Source of the DNA: Lachnospiraceae bacterium | GTDB lineage: Bacteria > Bacillota > Clostridia > Lachnospirales > Lachnospiraceae | Assembly: GCA_024682555.1 (NCBI GenBank) | Contig: JAIKZD010000022.1 | Span: 23,180 to 87,179 of the forward strand | Length of the DNA: 64,000 nt | Direction: 5' to 3' | In this document: in pieces, positions 50,068-59,583 of the stretch | Layout: each line of letters opens with the position of its first letter | How positions within the stretch are numbered: position 1 is the first letter of the stretch | Made by a program: the position numbers and the translations under genes | The notes under the pieces: model-generated | Database searches by the model: none | Seen by the model: the letters and a program-made list of their open reading frames with translations, nothing else | Told to the model about the DNA's origin: nothing

Positions 50068-51309
50068 ATGAAAAAAACAGAGAAAAGAATTTTTGACATC
50101 ATCCAGATAGGAAAACGTGAAGATACGGCAAGCACGGCCTTTGATATATTTATAACGATTGTTATTTTAATAAACCTGTTCTGTACCTTTTTTTCTACCT
50201 TTGAGGAATCCGTAAGATACAGCACGGCCATAGATGCTGCGGAGCTTGTAACGATCCTTATTTTTACCGTCGAATACATCCTGAGATTATGGACAGCAAA
50301 ATTCCTTTATCCCGGACTTTCATCCGGAAAGGCGGTCTTTCGGTTCGTCTTTTCATTCTACGGACTGGTTGACCTTTTAACCTTCATGCCCTACTATCTT
50401 CCCATAGTATTCCCCCAGGGTGCGGTGGCCTTCAGGATATTCCGTATTTTCCGTATATTCAGGCTCTTCAAGATCAACGCAAGCTATGACGCCTTTAACG
50501 TTATTTCGGACGTACTCAGGGAAAAAAAGGACCAGCTCATCTCTTCGATGTGCATGATCCTGATACTGATGCTTGCATCTTCCCTGTGCATGTATTCCCT
50601 CGAACATGAAGCCCAGCCCGAGAACTTCAAAAATGCTTTTTCCGGGATCTGGTGGTCCGTATCCACTCTGTTGACCGTGGGATACGGGGATATCTATCCC
50701 ATAACCATCGGCGGGCGGATAATGGCAATTATCATATCATTTCTGGGTGTGGGAATGGTCGCCATCCCTACCGGTATCATAAGCGCCGGTTTTGTGGGCC
50801 AGTATACGAGGATCAAGGCCCTTGATACCCTCGGTCAGGAAAACAGCCTGAGATTTCTGATCTCCACCGTTACAAAGGATCATCCCTATAACGGATCATA
50901 TATACGGGATCTCACCTTTCCTCCGGGAATCATACCCCTTCTCGTTGTAAGGGATGAGGAAGAGCTTCTCCCGAATGATGACCTTAAGCTTAAGCCCTCC
51001 GATCTCATTATCATAGCAAACGAGCGATCAGGCCCCCAGAACAGAAGGGATGCCGAAAATGAGATAATAAAAAGGGAACGGATCGAACTCCGTGAAATAG
51101 AGATAGGGGCAAAACATCCCTGGGCAGATATTCCCATCAAGTCTTTAGGTATTTCAAGACAGGAATTCATAACCATGATCGAAAGAGACAGACATGTGAT
51201 GGTACCCGATGCGGACACCGTGATAAGGGCCGGAGACGTTGTCCTTCTGTACTCAAAAAGTGATTCCATAGGACAGAAAGCCCGGGCTGAGCTTAAATAT
51301 CCTTTCTGA
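50068..51309 (+). CDS. Voltage-gated-type potassium channel with C-terminal TrkA-C/RCK-like domain
   Basis: Selectivity filter TVGYGDIYP; S4-like FRIFRIFRIFRLFKI; C-terminal TrkA-C-like repeats. Confidence 0.92.
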   Translation: MKKTEKRIFDIIQIGKREDTASTAFDIFITIVILINLFCTFFSTFEESVRYSTAIDAAELVTILIFTVEYILRLWTAKFLYPGLSSGKAVFRFVFSFYGLVDLLTFMPYYLPIVFPQGAVAFRIFRIFRIFRLFKINASYDAFNVISDVLREKKDQLISSMCMILILMLASSLCMYSLEHEAQPENFKNAFSGIWWSVSTLLTVGYGDIYPITIGGRIMAIIISFLGVGMVAIPTGIISAGFVGQYTRIKALDTLGQENSLRFLISTVTKDHPYNGSYIRDLTFPPGIIPLLVVRDEEELLPNDDLKLKPSDLIIIANERSGPQNRRDAENEIIKRERIELREIEIGAKHPWADIPIKSLGISRQEFITMIERDRHVMVPDADTVIRAGDVVLLYSKSDSIGQKARAELKYPF

Positions 51310-51328
51310 GGCTTTTCCCAGATCCGGA

Positions 51329-52582
51329 TCATTCCCCCGGCGGGCCGAATGACATGTGTTCAAAATAGAGTGCTCCGAAATCCGGTTCATTTGCAAGTAT
51401 CACTTCATCGGATGATCTTATTATCCTGTCCGCGGATTCTCTGTCCTCACCCTCACAGGAATATCTGGCAAGCCCCATCAGGGAAGTGTTTCCCATTATT
51501 ATCGTCTTTTTCAGGAGCTCCCTGTCAATAAAATCCACGGTCACTGCAGCCCTGAGATCCAGAGAATGCCCCATTCCGCCTGAAATGTACACCTTATCGA
51601 TATCATCATATGAAATGCCGTAGTTCTTAATAAGAAGCTCCACACCGGCATAGATGGCGGATTTTGCCATCTGGATATCCCTTATGTCCTTCTGGGTGAT
51701 CAGAACAGAGGAGCCATCCCCTCCTTCGGCAGCTCCGGGGCGGCCCGGTAGCCTTTCAGAGGATACCTCATAAGGAAATCCTTCATCGAAGTATTCCTCT
51801 TTAAGCAGCCCCTCCCCGTCAATGATCCCCTTTTCCACGAGTGAGGCGATCATACTTATCACATCGGAAGCATTTGACAGTCCGGTTCCCTCAAAGGCCG
51901 GTCCTGCGGCAGCACTGGCGACCAGGATCCTGTCCCTGTTTCCTAAAGCCATCTCACCGTTTGTTCCAAGATCAAGAAAGAGACAGACCTTATCGTTCAG
52001 ATGAAAGCCAAGGGCATAAAGTCCGGCCGCGATATCTCCGCCGATATAGGCAGAAATCCCCGGAAAAGTCTCATATGGTATATCATCAATATAACCAGTC
52101 TGTCTCTCAAGGCTTACCGGCGTGAAAGGGTAATTGACAAGCCCGCTGCAGTCAAAGCCCTGAAGAAGGTGAATGATCGTGGTATTTCCCGCTATCAGGA
52201 TCTTAGCGGGTCTTTTTTCGGATCCCTTAAGAAGTGCTCTCAGATCCTCTTTTAAGAGATCTGCCAGTTCTTCTCTTTTTCCCCTGATGGAAGCCTCACT
52301 CCTGGATACAACGTCCGCTCCGTATACAGACTGGGAATTGAGACGTGTGGAGGAAAAAATAACCCTGCCGTCCTTTATGTGTTCGCAGGCAAGGGTAGTA
52401 GTACCTATATCCACTATGAAATGATCGTTTTTTACGGACCTGTAAAAAACAGAGGTCTTATCATAATCAGCTAAGATCTCCGTTTCCCTTGAAATATGAC
52501 TTAATACACAGTCTTTGCAAAGACCGCAGTTTATCCGCCCCGTACAATAAGGCGGCTTTTTATTTGCATACATGTTTTCCAC
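51329..52582 (-). CDS. ASKHA/DUF4445 protein with N-terminal Cys cluster (corrinoid-protein reductive activator-like)
   Basis: VDIGTTTLACEHI; LFLDLGTNGEMALGN; VYISGGMGHSLDL; N-terminal CTGRINCGLCKDC. Confidence 0.8.
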   Translation of the reverse strand: MENMYANKKPPYCTGRINCGLCKDCVLSHISRETEILADYDKTSVFYRSVKNDHFIVDIGTTTLACEHIKDGRVIFSSTRLNSQSVYGADVVSRSEASIRGKREELADLLKEDLRALLKGSEKRPAKILIAGNTTIIHLLQGFDCSGLVNYPFTPVSLERQTGYIDDIPYETFPGISAYIGGDIAAGLYALGFHLNDKVCLFLDLGTNGEMALGNRDRILVASAAAGPAFEGTGLSNASDVISMIASLVEKGIIDGEGLLKEEYFDEGFPYEVSSERLPGRPGAAEGGDGSSVLITQKDIRDIQMAKSAIYAGVELLIKNYGISYDDIDKVYISGGMGHSLDLRAAVTVDFIDRELLKKTIIMGNTSLMGLARYSCEGEDRESADRIIRSSDEVILANEPDFGALYFEHMSFGPPGE

Positions 52583-52658
52583 CTGTGACGGCCTGCCAAA
52601 CCACCGGGGACAGCATTTCTGTCCCCCTTCGACGGTCTGTTTAACCTCTTTTTACGGC

Positions 52659-52778
52659 TTACTCGTCTCCCTCGGAATCCTCTTCGGCGGCTATCACGCC
52701 GGAAAACACCGATATTACCGCAGATATCACGATCGCTGCTATTATGGCTATAGCCACTATTCCAACAAATAAAACCAT
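52659..52778 (-). CDS. 39-aa single-TM small protein
   Basis: MVLFVGIVAIAIIAAIVISAVISVFSGVIAAEEDSEGDE*; CAGGAGG 6 nt upstream of ATG. Below ORF-track length cutoff. Confidence 0.65.
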   Translation of the reverse strand: MVLFVGIVAIAIIAAIVISAVISVFSGVIAAEEDSEGDE

Positions 52779-52856
52779 TTTCGTCCTCCTGTATTATCCC
52801 CGATCTTTATGATCTTTTTTTTCAAGTTTGATTATTTACCGCGGATCGTCATTTTT

Positions 52857-55145
52857 TTAAGCCTCCGTATCCCCGTTATCATCCGCCTCTTTAGGGATGC
52901 CGGTTTCCTCCGTGGCCGGCTGATCTTTTTTTGTTCCGTTTTCTTCCGTGCCCGTCTGATTTTCTGAGATTCCGGCTTCTTCCGTATCTGCCTGTGCTTC
53001 CTCATTTATCGGCAGTTCAAAGTCTCCCTTCATTAACAGGGAGATATCCGCATCCGGCTCGGCTATAAGCCTTCTTGACTGGTTCAGGATCGCTTCCTCT
53101 ATCTTGTTGCGGACAAGACGACCGTTTCCGGCCTCCCTGGCATTTAAGAGCTGGGTCTCGGCAAAGAAATACCTGAGGGGTCCCTCCGCATCCTTATCTA
53201 TCACATAACCCTTGGACTTTGCCGTGATATGGGCTATGGCAAGCAGTTCCTCAGCCGTATAATCCGGGAAATCTATTATATTCGGAAATCTGCTCTTAAG
53301 ACCCGAATTTGCTTCAAGGAATTCCGACATTTCCTTGCTGTAGCCTGCCAGGATCACTACAAGATCGTCCCTGTTGTCCTCTATCGCTTTTACCAGAGTA
53401 TCGATAGCCTCAAGACCGAAACTGTCCTCTCCGCCTCTGTAGAGACTGTATGCCTCATCTATAAACAGGACGCCTCCGAGAGCGGATTTGACCACCTGAT
53501 TCACAAGCGGTGCCGTATGACCCACGTAACGTCCTACCAGGTCGCCCCTTGATACCTCAACAAGCTGTCCCCCCGACAGTATCCCTATGGCCTTTAAGTA
53601 ACGGCTGACTATCCTTGCTATCGTGGTCTTGCCGGTACCCGGATTTCCGGTAAATATCATATGCCTGTTAAGTTCACCGGCCTTTAATCCCTGATCCCTT
53701 CTCTGTTTCTGGATCTCATAATATTCCTTTAATGAGCGTATATACTTCTTGATCTCTGTAAGACCCACGATGTTCTCAAGATCCGCCTCGACCTCGGCAA
53801 GCTCTCCCGAATAGCTTACCTGCAGGAAATCCGTAAGGGGAACACTGTTTTCCCCCGAAACGATCCTTGGTATCTCACCGTCACATTTAAGTGTGATCTC
53901 CTTCAGAGCATCATTTTCACTCTCAAGCCTGTATTCCGTCAAAGCCTTAAAAGCATCCTCGCAGGCATCTATAACACCCTTAAGAGCCCTTCCTTTTGAG
54001 GTCTGGCTGAGGATATGCTTCTCAAAGCTCTCGTCGATCGAAAGCTCATAATCAAGCTGTTTTTTTACCCTGGTCCTTAAAAGCTCCTCCTGCTCCTTTG
54101 CTATCCTTTCGACGGCATCCGATGACAGAGCCTCGGTGACACAGATATCCCCAAGAGAATTGATGAAGGGTGCCCCCATTATATCAGCAAGCTTTGTAAG
54201 AGATTCCGTGCCCATGAACACCAGATATTTTCCCTTTGCGGTCAGTGAAGATATCGTATCTCCCGCAAGCGCATTATTTACGCTCACAAGCTGGTTGTTC
54301 TGCATCGTATATCTTTCATTTAACATGGTCTCGCCCTTGTTTACCAGATCAAAAAGGCGGCCAAGAAATGCAACATTGCAGTTTGCGTAGTTCTCAAACA
54401 AAATGACGGGTGAGATGCTGTTTAATGCGCTGTAGAGATCCATGATGAACAGTTTTTCCTCAGCCTGTGTCGGATACAGCGACAGGTCCATCCTGTATAT
54501 CGAAGGATCTACAAGAAGCTTTCTGTCCGAGAGTTCTTTGGTTATCAGTGTCAGGGAATAGTGCCTCCCCGTATCTTCGGGACCCGAAATATATATGCCG
54601 TTCAGCGCATCGTTTTCATCCCTTTCCGTTACAAACGGGCGCTTGAAAGCTATGATAAGCTTCTTAATGTACTCATCCTCGCCATAGATCTTCTCAAGCA
54701 GCTTTTCCCTGAGCCCGTCAAAACTCTTTAAAGAATTTCCATCCTCGATGATCCCGGTACCCTCGAGCTTAAAATCACTCTTTAAATTCCTGTTGAGCTC
54801 ATTAAGCGTCGAGCTGATATCCTCAAGTCCCGGCTTTTGATTTCTTTGTTCTGTAAGCTGCTGATTTTGAATTCCCGTCTCTGTAAGCCCCGGGTTTTGA
54901 ATTCCCGGCATTTTATCACCGGATGTTCCGTTTAAGATACCCTCCGGTTTAAACGGATCCTGATCCCCCTTCATATAGGACAGAGGTTTTTCACCATTTC
55001 TGCCTTCCGTAATATGAGTCAGATTCTCATAGAGAGTGCCGCCGTACTTTTTCTGCCTCTTTTTTGCTGCCTCTATATCCTCTACGGAATAATTGGCTCT
55101 GTTTCCGCCAAAAAGCTCATTCATCTGTCCTTCAAAATCGTTCAT
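52857..55145 (-). CDS. AAA ATPase (CbbX/SpoVK-like)
   Basis: GNPGTGKTTIARIVSRYL; GGVLFIDEAYSL; DDLVVILAGYSKEM. Start MNDFEGQMNELFGG at 55145 has a GGAG SD. Confidence 0.9.
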   Translation of the reverse strand: MNDFEGQMNELFGGNRANYSVEDIEAAKKRQKKYGGTLYENLTHITEGRNGEKPLSYMKGDQDPFKPEGILNGTSGDKMPGIQNPGLTETGIQNQQLTEQRNQKPGLEDISSTLNELNRNLKSDFKLEGTGIIEDGNSLKSFDGLREKLLEKIYGEDEYIKKLIIAFKRPFVTERDENDALNGIYISGPEDTGRHYSLTLITKELSDRKLLVDPSIYRMDLSLYPTQAEEKLFIMDLYSALNSISPVILFENYANCNVAFLGRLFDLVNKGETMLNERYTMQNNQLVSVNNALAGDTISSLTAKGKYLVFMGTESLTKLADIMGAPFINSLGDICVTEALSSDAVERIAKEQEELLRTRVKKQLDYELSIDESFEKHILSQTSKGRALKGVIDACEDAFKALTEYRLESENDALKEITLKCDGEIPRIVSGENSVPLTDFLQVSYSGELAEVEADLENIVGLTEIKKYIRSLKEYYEIQKQRRDQGLKAGELNRHMIFTGNPGTGKTTIARIVSRYLKAIGILSGGQLVEVSRGDLVGRYVGHTAPLVNQVVKSALGGVLFIDEAYSLYRGGEDSFGLEAIDTLVKAIEDNRDDLVVILAGYSKEMSEFLEANSGLKSRFPNIIDFPDYTAEELLAIAHITAKSKGYVIDKDAEGPLRYFFAETQLLNAREAGNGRLVRNKIEEAILNQSRRLIAEPDADISLLMKGDFELPINEEAQADTEEAGISENQTGTEENGTKKDQPATEETGIPKEADDNGDTEA

Positions 55146-55164
55146 TACAAGTCTCCGCTTTTTT

Positions 55165-56568
55165 TCAGTTGCCGTAGCCTTCCCTGCCGGCACTCATTAT
55201 ACTTTCCGCAACCCCGGGGAAATACCAGGAGAGCTCTCTCCTGTTCACAATGCCGAACTGTTCATTGTCCGATGAAGCTATGCCGTTATCCCAGATACAG
55301 CAGGGAATCCCGTAGCTTCCCATGGTTTCTATGAAGTATTTGTAATAGGCTGACCGGTCTTTATCGTTGTCTTTTTTGTTTCTCGCACCGAATTCGTCTA
55401 CGACCACGCCTACGCCCTTTGACAAGAACTTTTCATCAAGGGTCTTTCCGAGATCATCTATCTGATAGGTGCTTGAACTTTTTTCCGGATCGAAATACCT
55501 GTTGGTCTCAGCACTGCTTAACTCCTGAAGGGCAAAGCTGTAAGGAACATAAGCATGGACCTCGATCATCAGTTTACCCTCTGTGGTATCCCTGGGGATC
55601 AGGAAATTCTTCGACTGAATGGGTATCGAAGAAGCATCATAGCCCGGGATCAGGAGATACCTCTCCGCATTTTTCCCCCCGGAAGCTCTTACCGTGTCCA
55701 CAAAAAGCTGATTTGACTCATTAATTATCTTCTCGGCGTCCAGACATTCATCCGCAAAATAATTCATCTTCCATTCATAGATCGTTCCCACAAGCCTGGG
55801 CTCATTAAGAGATTCGAAGATCAGATGCTCATCATAATCCTTAAAGCATTCCGCCACAGTCTTCCAGACAGCCTCCACATACCGGAGGGACTGCTCCCTG
55901 TGCTCCGTATCCGGATAATAGTATTCTTTTGAATTGTCATGGTGGATATTGATGATCACATAAAGATCATCTTCGATACAGTAATCCACCACTTCCTTTA
56001 CTCTTTTTAGCCATGCCTCATTGATCCTGATACCGGATCCGCTGTTTATATCGGGATCCTCAAGATGCGGATGCCAGGTTACGGGTATCCTTACCGTGGT
56101 AAAGCCCTGATCCCTGAGATAATCTATCATCTCTTTGGTGGTCGTGGGATTCCCCCAACAATTCTCGGTTTTCAGATCATCCGCAAAGACCTTATTATCA
56201 TCAAAAGCATCCAGTGTATTTCCCAGATTCCAGCCAAGCTTTAGTTTTTTTGCAAACTCCACCGAACCGTGACCGGCAGCGTCATCAGCGTTATTCCCGG
56301 ACATTTCTGATTCTCCCGTATCGCCATCGATATCACCGGCATTCTTATTAGATGCGCCGGGATCCTCTGCGGCGATATCCTCTGCACCGGTATCCTCTGC
56401 GCTTGAATTTGCTTTCTCTTTCTCATCTGCGCCGGTATTAATCGCACCCGTATTACCCGTCTCTTCCGGAAGATAATAAACACAGCCGGAAAGAGCAAGA
56501 CTCGTAATAAGGATGACGGCCGACGTTAAAGTAAAAAATGATCGCTTACAGCTTTTCAGGTTCATCAT
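55165..56568 (-). CDS. Glycoside hydrolase family 5 (endoglucanase-like) lipoprotein
   Basis: Lipobox LALSGC; KLGWNLGNTLDAF; FTTVRIPVTWHPHL; NIHHDN; FESLNEPR; VVDEFGA. Confidence 0.93.
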   Translation of the reverse strand: MMNLKSCKRSFFTLTSAVILITSLALSGCVYYLPEETGNTGAINTGADEKEKANSSAEDTGAEDIAAEDPGASNKNAGDIDGDTGESEMSGNNADDAAGHGSVEFAKKLKLGWNLGNTLDAFDDNKVFADDLKTENCWGNPTTTKEMIDYLRDQGFTTVRIPVTWHPHLEDPDINSGSGIRINEAWLKRVKEVVDYCIEDDLYVIINIHHDNSKEYYYPDTEHREQSLRYVEAVWKTVAECFKDYDEHLIFESLNEPRLVGTIYEWKMNYFADECLDAEKIINESNQLFVDTVRASGGKNAERYLLIPGYDASSIPIQSKNFLIPRDTTEGKLMIEVHAYVPYSFALQELSSAETNRYFDPEKSSSTYQIDDLGKTLDEKFLSKGVGVVVDEFGARNKKDNDKDRSAYYKYFIETMGSYGIPCCIWDNGIASSDNEQFGIVNRRELSWYFPGVAESIMSAGREGYGN

Positions 56569-57067
56569 ACTCCACCCCGAAGGTGTCTACGGTTACGGAT
56601 TTCATGATCTGAGGTTTAACCGGCTTATCGGCACGATCCGTCTGGGTTTCGGCTATCCTGTCTACCGCTTCCATACCTTCGATGACTTTTCCGAAGGCAG
56701 CATATTCACCGTCCAGATGAGGTGATGTCTTATGCATGATAAAGAACTGGCTTCCTGCAGAATCAGGCATCATGCTCCTTGCCATTGACAGAACACCCCT
56801 CTCATGTCTGAGATCATTCCTAAAACCGTTACTGTAAAACTCTCCTTTTATCGAATATCCGGGGCCTCCCGTTCCGATTCCGTCCGGATCCCCGCCCTGT
56901 ATCATGAATCCTTTTATCACCCTGTGAAAGATCACGCCGTCATAAAAGCCTTTATTTATCAGACTTATAAAATTCCTTACAGACTGCGGGGCGATATCGG
57001 GATATAATTCCGCCTTGATAATGTCTCCGTTTTCCATAGTTATCGTTACTACAGGATTCTGTGCCAT
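56546..57067 (-). CDS. Cyclophilin-type peptidyl-prolyl isomerase
   Basis: FHRVIKGFMIQGGDPDGIGTGGPGYSIKGEF; AGSQFFIMHKTSPHLDGEYAAFGKV. Confidence 0.96.
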   Translation of the reverse strand: MAQNPVVTITMENGDIIKAELYPDIAPQSVRNFISLINKGFYDGVIFHRVIKGFMIQGGDPDGIGTGGPGYSIKGEFYSNGFRNDLRHERGVLSMARSMMPDSAGSQFFIMHKTSPHLDGEYAAFGKVIEGMEAVDRIAETQTDRADKPVKPQIMKSVTVDTFGVEYDEPEKL

Positions 57068-57094
57068 GAGTTTTCCCTCCTTAATCTCTGACTT

Positions 57095-57200
57095 ATATCT
57101 TTATCTTATATCTTCTTTTAATATCTTCTTTTGATATCTTCCTTTGATGCCTTCCTTTGATATCTTCCTTTAATACCTTTTTTGGTACCTTCCATTGATA
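57095..57200. repeat. 13-bp tandem repeat (TATCTTCCTTTGA; minus strand TCAAAGGAAGATA), about 7 units
   Basis: Direct reading of successive 13-mers with few substitutions and one 12-mer. Confidence 0.85.
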
Positions 57201-57239
57201 CCTGACTCCGCTTCACAGGCGGGTCATACTGCCCGTTCT

Positions 57240-57851
57240 TTATTCATCCTCTTCCCGCTTGAATATACTGTAATCCCTGTTCAGCAGGGTATTACAGGTA
57301 AGCCTCTTGGATTCTTCCCAGCCTAATTTATCAACTATCAGGTCTCTGAGCTTATGTTTATTTTTCTTGCTATAACCTCTGATGGCATTGGAATGGATGA
57401 TTTCCATAAGCTCCATCCGCCAAAGCAGGTTCATCTGGTTTTTCAATTTTGTAAGCGGTCTCTCCGCAGGATTTTTCCGTGCCTCCCTGTATACTTCCAG
57501 ATGAAGTCCCCCTTCATCATCCTTCAGTATATCATAGATGCCCCAGTGGTCAGGCACTGCCTCCTCTATCTTATCCAGAAAATGGATCCCCGTCACAATA
57601 TAACAGTAATCGCAGAACCTGTCATAATTCTTCACCTGTTTTTCAAGCCTGACCAGGGAATCCCTGTCGCTCTTTATCTCAAATCCCAGGATCTTATCCT
57701 TTGTAACTATAATGGCATCTGCCCTGCTCTTTCCAATTACCAGTTCCTCAAACACCCTCACCGGCTCGTGAAGAGCTTCATAGCCGCCTTCTATCGTTTC
57801 AAACAGGATATCCCTCATTACAGGATCATTAAGACCCTTCTTCTCCGCCAT
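57240..57851 (-). CDS. sce7726 family protein (nuclease-like)
   Basis: RADAIIVTKDKILGFEIKSDRDSLVRLEKQVKNYDRFCDYCYIVTG. Confidence 0.85.
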   Translation of the reverse strand: MAEKKGLNDPVMRDILFETIEGGYEALHEPVRVFEELVIGKSRADAIIVTKDKILGFEIKSDRDSLVRLEKQVKNYDRFCDYCYIVTGIHFLDKIEEAVPDHWGIYDILKDDEGGLHLEVYREARKNPAERPLTKLKNQMNLLWRMELMEIIHSNAIRGYSKKNKHKLRDLIVDKLGWEESKRLTCNTLLNRDYSIFKREEDE

Positions 57852-58014
57852 CCGATACAGACCTCCCCACTCTGATTCTATATTTTATCATAGTTTGCAT
57901 TATATTCAAAATCCCTTCCCTGCGCAGTATATGTTGGTTATATCTATTATTATTTCTGTCTGCTCATTGCGTTTTGGTCTGAGCATTCATGAAAAACTGC
58001 CCGGTTTTCTTTTA

Positions 58015-58325
58015 GACACTAATTTCTGGGCTTTGTTGAAATATTAGTGTATAGCTGTCCTTTCCATGACACTAATTTTCGGACTTTGTTGAATTTTTAG
58101 TGTATCGCTGCCGCTTCCCTGACACTAATTTCCGGACTTTGTTGAAATTTTAGTGTATCGTTGCCGCTTCCCTGACACTAATTTCCGGACTTTGTTGAAA
58201 TATTAGTGTATTGCTGCCTTTTCCATGACACTAATTTCCGGACTTTGTTGAATTTTTAGTGTATCGCTGCCCTTTCCCTGACACTAATTTCCGGACTTTG
58301 TTGTTTTTTTAGTGTATGGCCGCCG
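58015..58325. repeat. Six-unit 53-bp tandem repeat with internal inverted repeat ACACTAA...TTAGTGT
   Basis: Unit starts at 58015, 58068, 58121, 58174, 58227, 58280 (constant 53-bp spacing); consensus GACACTAATTTCCGGACTTTGTTGAAATTTTAGTGTATCGCTGCCCTTTCCCT; the sixth unit diverges at its end. Confidence 0.97.
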
Positions 58326-58345
58326 TTATGGCTGCCGTTTTATAG

Positions 58346-58374
58346 CAAAAAAGGACCCGGCGGGAAACCGGATC
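58346..58374 (-). terminator. Rho-independent terminator of sugar ABC operon
   Basis: Minus strand GGATCCGG-TTTCCCG-CCGGGTCC followed by TTTTTTGC. Confidence 0.75.
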
Positions 58375-58496
58375 CTATATTGACACCAAATATTTACGCC
58401 TGTGTTTTCACCCCGCAGGGGCTGTTCTGTTTCACAGCTAAATTTCCTGTATCACCCCGCAAGGGCTGTTCTATTCGCGGGCGCTGTTCTATTCTT

Positions 58497-59582
58497 CTAT
58501 TTTTCGATTATATTGACCTCGCAGGGCTTTCCGCCTGCAAATACGGTCTTTACGGTATCATCCGCGCTTATCAGGCCCTCCTCGACATATTCATATTTGT
58601 CGGGGATTATCCCGCTCTCGAGGTTCCTGATTATCTTGGATACCCTGGGACCGTGAAGGGGATTACATTCGCCAATGCAGGATATCCTTCCGGAGATGAC
58701 CTCCTCTATGGCCTGGTCACAGGCTCCGTCGAAGGCCACTACCATGATCTCGCCGTCCTTTATGTTGCTGCCGACCTTTCTCCCCGCAGTTTCTATGGCT
58801 TCAATGGCTCCAAAGGCCTCATTATCGTTTTCACAGTAGACAACATTTATATTGTCATGTTCCCGCAGGAACTTGGTCATCACTGCCCGGCCTTTTGCAA
58901 CTGTAAAATCTCCGGATTCTTCTCCGAGAAGGTTCCAGCCGTACTCCGACACCGCCTCCCTCAGGGCTTTGGTCCTTCCAATCTCAGCAGAAGCGCCCTC
59001 CGTGCCCATGATATTTACGATATTGATCTCCGAGCCTTCGATCCCCTTTGCCTTACAGTACTCGTTTATCCACTCGCAGACCTTTACGCCTTCCATCTCA
59101 AAGTCGGAGCCTACCCAGCATGAAAACAGCCCGCTGTCATCCACATTGACCATCCTGTCTACGATGATCACCGGGATCGAAGCATCCTTAGCCTCACAGA
59201 GCACGGTATCCCATCCGTCCTCCACCACCGGAGCGAGAACGATGTAATCAACCTCTTTCTGAATAAAGGTCCTTATTGCCGTTATCTGGTTCTGCTGTTT
59301 CTGCTGTCCGTCCGAATATGACAGATCGTATCCGTTTTCCGCGGATAAAGCCTCCTTCATCGAGGCAGTATTTATATTTCTCCAGTCTGATTCTGCCCCG
59401 ATCTGGGAAAAACCAACACTGATAAGACCCTTGTCTTCCTCTTCCGTGATCTCATCGACGGCTTCACCGGTCTCACTTCCGGTCTGGTCTGATTTCCCGC
59501 CACAGGCACACAGTATACACAGGAGAAATGTCAAGACTATATATATTGATTTTCCCGGTCTGTGTCTGTTCATCTGTATCAC
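58497..59582 (-). CDS. Sugar ABC transporter substrate-binding lipoprotein (YtfQ-like)
   Basis: LLCILCACGGKSD lipobox; VGFSQIGAESDWRNINTASMKEAL; YCENDNEAFGAIEAIETAG. Confidence 0.92.
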   Translation of the reverse strand: MIQMNRHRPGKSIYIVLTFLLCILCACGGKSDQTGSETGEAVDEITEEEDKGLISVGFSQIGAESDWRNINTASMKEALSAENGYDLSYSDGQQKQQNQITAIRTFIQKEVDYIVLAPVVEDGWDTVLCEAKDASIPVIIVDRMVNVDDSGLFSCWVGSDFEMEGVKVCEWINEYCKAKGIEGSEINIVNIMGTEGASAEIGRTKALREAVSEYGWNLLGEESGDFTVAKGRAVMTKFLREHDNINVVYCENDNEAFGAIEAIETAGRKVGSNIKDGEIMVVAFDGACDQAIEEVISGRISCIGECNPLHGPRVSKIIRNLESGIIPDKYEYVEEGLISADDTVKTVFAGGKPCEVNIIEK

Positions 59583-59583
59583 A

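Noticed and set aside
52606-52626. GGGGACAG/CTGTCCCC hairpin as a terminator
   Set aside because: 8-bp stem present but no T-tract on either strand, so function is unsupported.
58015-58325. CRISPR array
   Set aside because: The whole 53-bp unit repeats, including the would-be spacers, and no cas genes are visible.
58380-59123. 247-aa plus-strand ORF
   Set aside because: Antisense to the sugar-binding lipoprotein; runs through the terminator region.
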